This document shows, one piece after another, positions 60,018-64,000 of a stretch of 64,000 nt of DNA. Both the position numbers and the translations under genes were made by a program. A model generated the notes under the pieces. The model had not been told where the DNA came from. It did not search any database and worked only from the letters and a program-made list of their open reading frames with translations. Numbering within the stretch: position 1 is the first letter of the stretch; every line of letters begins with the position of its first letter. This DNA comes from Bradyrhizobium sp. WD16 (GTDB lineage: Bacteria > Pseudomonadota > Alphaproteobacteria > Rhizobiales > Xanthobacteraceae), in NCBI RefSeq assembly GCF_024181725.1, contig NZ_CP028908.1, positions 496,001-560,000 of the forward strand, written 5' to 3'.

Positions 60018-61109
60018 ATGACCAATCCTGATATGGCCAAGGCCGCGGGTCGCCTTCCCCCGCTGAAAGATCTCGGCGGCGCCGCCCAGCCGCTGCTCAC
60101 GGTGCGCGGCCTGACCAAGCACTTTCCGGTGCGCGGTTCGATGTTCGGCGAGCGCAAGACCGTGCGCGCCGTCGACGACGTCTCCTTCAGCGTCGGTAAG
60201 GGCGAAACCGTCGGCATCGTCGGCGAGTCCGGCTGCGGCAAGTCGACGACGGCGCGGCTGCTGATGCACCTGATGCCCCATGACGCCGGCGAGATCCTGT
60301 TCGACGGCATGGCGATCGGCAGCGACCTGACGCTGACCGAATTGCGCCGCGGCATGCAGATGGTGTTCCAGGACAGCTATGCCTCGCTCAATCCGCGGCT
60401 GACCATCGAACAGTCGATCGCCTTCGGCCCCAAGGTGCACGGCATGGCGGGCGCCCAGGCCCGCAGCCTCGCCCGCGACCTGCTCGGCAAGGTCGGGTTG
60501 CGGCCCGAGGTCTTCGCCGACCGCTACCCCCACGAGATTTCCGGCGGCCAGCGCCAGCGCGTCAACATCGCCCGGGCGCTGGCGCTGTCGCCGCGTCTCG
60601 TCATCCTCGATGAAGCGGTCTCGGCGCTCGACAAGTCGGTCGAGGCCCAGGTGCTCAACCTGCTGGTCGACCTGAAGCGCGAGTTCGGCCTCACCTATAT
60701 CTTCATCAGCCACGACCTCAATGTCGTCCGCTACATTTCCGACCGCGTGCTGGTGATGTATCTCGGCGAGGTGGTGGAGCTCGGTCCGGTGGACGCCCTG
60801 TGGGACGCGCCGGCGCATCCCTATACGCGGGCGCTGCTCGCGGCGATGCCGACCTCCGATCCGGACCGCCGCACCGAGCAGGCGCCGATCAGCGGCGATC
60901 CGCCGAATCCGATCGATCCGCCGCAGGCCTGCCGTTTCCATACCCGCTGTCCCTTCGCCGAGGCAGTCTGCGCCAGCCTCGCCCCGAAGCTCGCCGCGGT
61001 CGACAGTGACGGCCACGAGGTCGCCTGCCACATGGCGGTGCCGGCCTCGGGCCACAGCCGCGCCGGCGAGACCTTCGCCGCGTCGAATTCTGTGAGGAGT
61101 GCTCCATGA
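60018..61109 (+). CDS. ABC transporter ATP-binding protein (DppF/OppF-type)
   Basis: 363 residues. Walker A GESGCGKST, signature ISGGQRQRVNIARAL, Walker B VILDEAVSALD (an Ala where DEPVSALD is usual), and the C-terminal oligopeptide HPY extension with CRFHTRCPFAEAVC. Energises the importer with the DppD-type partner at 62748. It overlaps the next small gene by 4 nt (ATGA). Confidence 0.95.
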   Translation: MTNPDMAKAAGRLPPLKDLGGAAQPLLTVRGLTKHFPVRGSMFGERKTVRAVDDVSFSVGKGETVGIVGESGCGKSTTARLLMHLMPHDAGEILFDGMAIGSDLTLTELRRGMQMVFQDSYASLNPRLTIEQSIAFGPKVHGMAGAQARSLARDLLGKVGLRPEVFADRYPHEISGGQRQRVNIARALALSPRLVILDEAVSALDKSVEAQVLNLLVDLKREFGLTYIFISHDLNVVRYISDRVLVMYLGEVVELGPVDALWDAPAHPYTRALLAAMPTSDPDRRTEQAPISGDPPNPIDPPQACRFHTRCPFAEAVCASLAPKLAAVDSDGHEVACHMAVPASGHSRAGETFAASNSVRSAP

Positions 61110-61315
61110 CCGATAAAGCCACGCCACCGCTCAGCGTCAGCGAGGTGGAAATCATGGCCCGTGCCGCCGGATTGCCGGTGGATGAGGCAACCGCGAAGCG
61201 CATCGCCACCTCGATCGGCCCCGCCCTCGAAGGCTTTTCGCCGATCGCCGGCACCCTGCCCTTCGATCTCGAACCCGCGAGCTTCACCCGCGTCCAGAAC
61301 GGAGGCCGGCCGTGA
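61106..61315 (+). CDS. AtzG/GatC-like small amidase partner
   Basis: 69 residues, predicted all-helical: VEIMARAAGLPVDEATAKRI and ATSIGPALEGFSPIAGTLPF, ending DLEPASFTRV. The order small protein then amidase and the sequence pattern resemble AtzG with AtzE, and GatC with GatA, where the small protein wraps around the amidase. Assigned from pattern and context, not from a search. It overlaps both neighbours by 4 nt. Confidence 0.72.
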   Translation: MTDKATPPLSVSEVEIMARAAGLPVDEATAKRIATSIGPALEGFSPIAGTLPFDLEPASFTRVQNGGRP

Positions 61316-62751
61316 GCGGGACGACGGGCGCAGCCATGAATGCGGATGAACCGGCCCTGATGTCGCTCGCCGAGGTCGCATCCGCGATCGCCGGGCGCAG
61401 ACTGTCCTCGCGCGAAGCGACGCAATCCTGCCTGTCGCGGATCGCGCGGCTCGATCCGGAGCTCAACGCCTTCATGGCGGTGGACGCCGACGCCGCGCTC
61501 GCCGCCGCGGAGGACGCCGACCGGCGGCTCGCCGGCGGCGAGCGTCGCGGCCCGCTCCACGGCGTGCCGCTGGCGCACAAGGACATGTATTACGACGCCG
61601 GCCATGTCGCGACCTGCGGCTCGAAGATCCGCCGCGACTTCGTCGCCACCACCACCGCGACCGCACTGCAGCGCCTCAAGGATGCCGGCACCGTCCGGCT
61701 CGGCACCTTGCAGATGGCCGAGTTCGCCTATGGTCCGACCGGGCACAACGCCCATTACGGCGCGGTGCATAATCCCTGGAATCTCGCGCACGTCACCGGC
61801 GGCTCGTCGTCCGGCTCCGGCGCCGCGGTGGCGGCACGCCTGACCTTCGCCTCGCTCGGCTCCGACACCGGCGGCTCGATCCGCATGCCGGCGAACAACT
61901 GCGGCGTCACCGGGCTCAAGACCACTGTCGGCCTCGTCAGCCGCTACGGCGCGATGCCGCTGTCGCAATCCCTCGACACCGTCGGGCCGCTGGCGCGCAG
62001 CGCCGTCGACTGCGCGCTGATCACCGGTCTGATCGCCGGCGGCGATCCGCAGGATTTGACCACCAGGCCGGGCCCGGCGCCGGATTACGGCGCCGGCTTG
62101 GACACGCCGCTGCGCGGCCGCCGCATCGGCGTGCCGACCGCGTTCTATGTGGACGATCTCGAGGCCGAGGTCGGCCGCGTCCTGGAGGAGACCATCGCCA
62201 CGCTGCAGCGCGAGGGCGCCGAGATCGTCCGGGTCGAGCTGCCGTCGCAGCCGCAGCTCAGCGCCGCCTGCCAGATCGTGCTCGCCGTCGAGGCCGCCGC
62301 CTTCCACAAGCAGTGGATGATCGAGCGGCCGCAGGATTACGGGCCGCAGGTCCTGATGCGGCTGCAGAATGCGCTCGCCATTCCGGCCCTCAGCTATCTC
62401 GAGGCGATGCGCTGGCGTGGCCCCTCCCTCGCCGCCCATCTCGACGCGGTGGCCGGCGTCGATGCGGTGCTGGCGCCGATCGCGCCGGTGCCGACCCCGA
62501 CCATCGAGGAGAGCGACGTCGGCGGCAGGATCGGCGCCGAGGCCGTGATCCAGAAGCTCACCCGCTTCACCCGGCCGATCAATTATCTCGGCCTGCCGTC
62601 GCTGGCGCTGCCGGCGGGCGCGACCGCGACCGGCCTGCCGATCGGCATGCAATTCATCGGCCGGCCGTTCGAGGAGGCGACCGTGCTGTCTTTGGGGGCG
62701 GCCTTCCAGCGCGCCACCGACTTCCACACCCGGCGGCCGCCATGGTCATGA
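61312..62751 (+). CDS. Amidase-signature-family hydrolase (AtzE/GatA-like)
   Basis: 479 residues from a GTG that overlaps the small gene's stop. Ser-cisSer-Lys triad: Lys90 (PLAHKDMYY), Ser165/166 in TGGSSSGSGAAVAARLTFAS, and nucleophile Ser189 in SDTGGSIRMPA. Cytosolic. Hydrolyses a C-N amide bond. Embedded between the two ATPase genes of an importer, it probably acts on the imported compound. It is not the tRNA amidotransferase subunit, since gatB is absent and it lies in an uptake operon. Confidence 0.92.
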   Translation: MSGTTGAAMNADEPALMSLAEVASAIAGRRLSSREATQSCLSRIARLDPELNAFMAVDADAALAAAEDADRRLAGGERRGPLHGVPLAHKDMYYDAGHVATCGSKIRRDFVATTTATALQRLKDAGTVRLGTLQMAEFAYGPTGHNAHYGAVHNPWNLAHVTGGSSSGSGAAVAARLTFASLGSDTGGSIRMPANNCGVTGLKTTVGLVSRYGAMPLSQSLDTVGPLARSAVDCALITGLIAGGDPQDLTTRPGPAPDYGAGLDTPLRGRRIGVPTAFYVDDLEAEVGRVLEETIATLQREGAEIVRVELPSQPQLSAACQIVLAVEAAAFHKQWMIERPQDYGPQVLMRLQNALAIPALSYLEAMRWRGPSLAAHLDAVAGVDAVLAPIAPVPTPTIEESDVGGRIGAEAVIQKLTRFTRPINYLGLPSLALPAGATATGLPIGMQFIGRPFEEATVLSLGAAFQRATDFHTRRPPWS

Positions 62752-63731
62752 CGAACCTCGTCGAGATCCACAATCTGTCGGTGCGCTTCTCCGGCGAGCG
62801 CACCGTGCACGCGGTCAACGATGTCAGCCTGTCGCTGGCGCAGGGCGAGGTGCTCGGGCTGCTCGGCGAATCCGGCTCCGGCAAGAGCGTGACCCTGCGC
62901 GCCCTGATGCGCCTGCTGCCGTCCCGCCGCACCGCCATCACCGGCAGCATCCGCGTCGCCGGCAAGGATGTCCTGGCGATGGACGATGCGGCGCTGTCGG
63001 ACTTCCGCGGTCGCACGGTGTCGATGATCTTCCAGGAGCCGGGGCTGGCGCTCGACCCGGTCTACACCATCGGCGAGCAGATCGCCGAAGCGGTGATGCG
63101 CCACGAAGGCGCCAGCCGCGGCGACGCCATGGCCCGCGCGCTGCAGATGCTCGACGTCGTGCGCATCCCTTCCGCCAAACGGCGGCTGCAGTCCTATCCG
63201 CACGAGATGTCGGGCGGCATGCGGCAGCGGGCGATGATCGCGCTGGCGCTGGCCTGCAAGCCCAAGGTGCTGCTGGCCGACGAGCCGACCACCGCGCTCG
63301 ACGCCACCGTGCAGATCCAGATCCTGCTGCTGCTGCGCGAACTGCAGCGCGAATTCGGCATGTCGGTGATCTTCGTCACCCACGACATCGGCGTCGCCAT
63401 CGAGGTCTGCGACCGCGTCGCGGTGATGTATGCCGGCCAGATCGTCGAGACCGGCACGCTGCGCGACATCGTCCGCCATGCCGTTCATCCCTATCCGCGC
63501 GGGCTGCTCACCTCGACCGTGCACGGCGCCCGCCGCGGCGAACGGCTCGACACCATTCCCGGCACGCCGCCGTCGCTCGACGTGGCGCCGACAAGCTGCG
63601 CCTTCGCGCCGCGCTGCCGCTTCGCCGAAGCCGTCTGCCGCGAGCGCCTGCCGGCGGCGGTCGAGGTCGCGCCCGGCCATGTCGCGCGCTGCGTGCTGGC
63701 GGAGAAGGAAGCGGTGGTGACGGCCGGCTAG
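62748..63731 (+). CDS. ABC transporter ATP-binding protein (DppD-type)
   Basis: 327 residues from the ATG at 62748 (ATGA overlap with the amidase; an ATG at 62742 is also possible). Walker [10 protein letters not shown], signature [15 protein letters not shown], Walker [13 protein letters not shown], and a C-terminal HPY extension with [14 protein letters not shown]. Unusually, the ATPase pair is split by the amidase genes. Its stop codon TAG is part of the CTAG end of a palindromic element. Confidence 0.95.
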   Translation: MTNLVEIHNLSVRFSGERTVHAVNDVSLSLAQGEVLGLLGESGSGKSVTLRALMRLLPSRRTAITGSIRVAGKDVLAMDDAALSDFRGRTVSMIFQEPGLALDPVYTIGEQIAEAVMRHEGASRGDAMARALQMLDVVRIPSAKRRLQSYPHEMSGGMRQRAMIALALACKPKVLLADEPTTALDATVQIQILLLLRELQREFGMSVIFVTHDIGVAIEVCDRVAVMYAGQIVETGTLRDIVRHAVHPYPRGLLTSTVHGARRGERLDTIPGTPPSLDVAPTSCAFAPRCRFAEAVCRERLPAAVEVAPGHVARCVLAEKEAVVTAG

Positions 63732-63894
63732 TGTCCTGTCTCCGAATTACCGCTTCGTTTGCCTCACCCTCGCACGGTCATTCGGAGACATCGGGACACT
63801 AGCAAAATCAAAAAGCTAGTGTGGCTTATGTCTCGCAATTGCCTACAGGGGCATGCCGCCAAGGGCGGAGGCGATTGCGTGACGCCGCCGCCCT
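63728..63894. mobile_element. CTAG-bounded composite palindromic element, decayed right end
   Basis: Module B 63728-63802 (75 bp), spacer caaaatcaaaaag (13 nt), module A from 63816. Module A's right arm is degenerate (ggcgattgcgtgacgccgcc) and the final CTAG is lost, ending at about 63894. Both ends touch stop codons: the ABC gene's TAG on the left and the convergent gene's TAG on the right. Confidence 0.83.
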
Positions 63895-64000
63895 ACGCCA
63901 CCACCGGCAGCGGCACGATGTCGTAGCCGTGGCGGATGGTGCGGCCGAGCACCGGATCGGACAGCTCCATCTCGAAGCGATCCGCCGGCCGCACGCCGCC
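63893..64000 (-). CDS. C-terminal fragment of an unidentified gene
   Basis: Only the last 35 codons and the stop are in the window: it reads ADRFEMELSDPVLGRTIRHG then YDIVPLPVVA. Codon use is typical of the surrounding genes. It is convergent with the amidase/ABC operon. I do not recognise the family from so short a segment. Confidence 0.6.
   Translation of the reverse strand, partial: GGVRPADRFEMELSDPVLGRTIRHGYDIVPLPVVA

Noticed and set aside
61312-62751. Glutamyl-tRNA amidotransferase subunit A
   Set aside because: No gatB and embedded in an ABC uptake operon; the small neighbour fits AtzG-type partners better than housekeeping GatC.
1-64000. tRNA, rRNA, riboswitch or replication-origin features
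   Set aside because: I read the intergenic regions for cloverleaf or known riboswitch cores and saw none I could support.

Overview
The window is GC-rich, densely coded DNA from an alphaproteobacterium, most likely a Bradyrhizobium/Rhodopseudomonas-type member of the Hyphomicrobiales. The reasons are the short dispersed repeats typical of that group (cgtcatggccgggc and cgtcatcctgaggtg types), a perfect EcfG (general stress sigma factor) promoter, many LysR/MarR/GntR-controlled catabolic operons, and a fused transaldolase/phosphoglucose isomerase. I have no database result, so the taxon is inference.

Layout. 1-3014: RND efflux pump (adaptor plus permease, permease cut by the window edge). 3431-11376: lower homoprotocatechuate (4-hydroxyphenylacetate) meta-pathway: an MFS transporter and HpaR-like regulator on the minus strand, divergent from hpaH-hpaF-hpaE, a fumarylacetoacetate-hydrolase-family enzyme and a ThDP enzyme; the ring-cleaving dioxygenase is not here. 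11533-15834: cupin, CsbD stress protein, and a 996-residue outer-membrane protein. 16493-21219: uronate dehydrogenase, FadR-type regulator and a divergent TRAP transporter. 21361-29193: His-tailed DMT transporter, then a second RND pump operon headed by a hydrolase-like protein whose nucleophile is lost, with a divergent LysR gene. 29284-32881: CNNM/CorC protein, then a PQQ-type sugar dehydrogenase with a diheme cytochrome c. 32944-39982: homogentisate operon (FAD monooxygenase, DUF2783, MBL protein, hmgA, maiA, fahA) divergent from a MarR gene. 40528-41118: two small secreted proteins, one frameshifted. 41697-49170: sugar-phosphate operon (tal-pgi, gnd, zwf, pgl, gntK, HAD phosphatase). 49221-53721: GH15 glycosidase and LysR, divergent from a quinone-stress-like dioxygenase/esterase pair. 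53650-54983: toxin-antitoxin module between 244-bp direct repeats. 54953-56210: SDR and clpS. 56362-63731: peptide-type ABC importer operon with an embedded amidase and its AtzG/GatC-like partner.

Three observations stand out. First, a family of composite palindromic elements recurs in at least four places: a 75-bp hairpin module, a 13-nt AT-rich spacer and a 78-79-bp hairpin module, each module bounded by CTAG. They are tandemly nested, inverted and module-swapped; they end genes (the last eight codons of hmgA; the TAG stop of an ABC gene) and a lone 75-bp module sits 8 nt before a start codon. They look like miniature mobile elements targeting CTAG. Second, the large outer-membrane protein carries, between Omp25/31-like barrels, a segment with the omptin catalytic pattern (DxD, then DxH about 117 residues later). 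Third, the toxin-antitoxin cassette is flanked by 244-bp repeats that each carry the 3' ends of both neighbouring genes, which records how the cassette entered.
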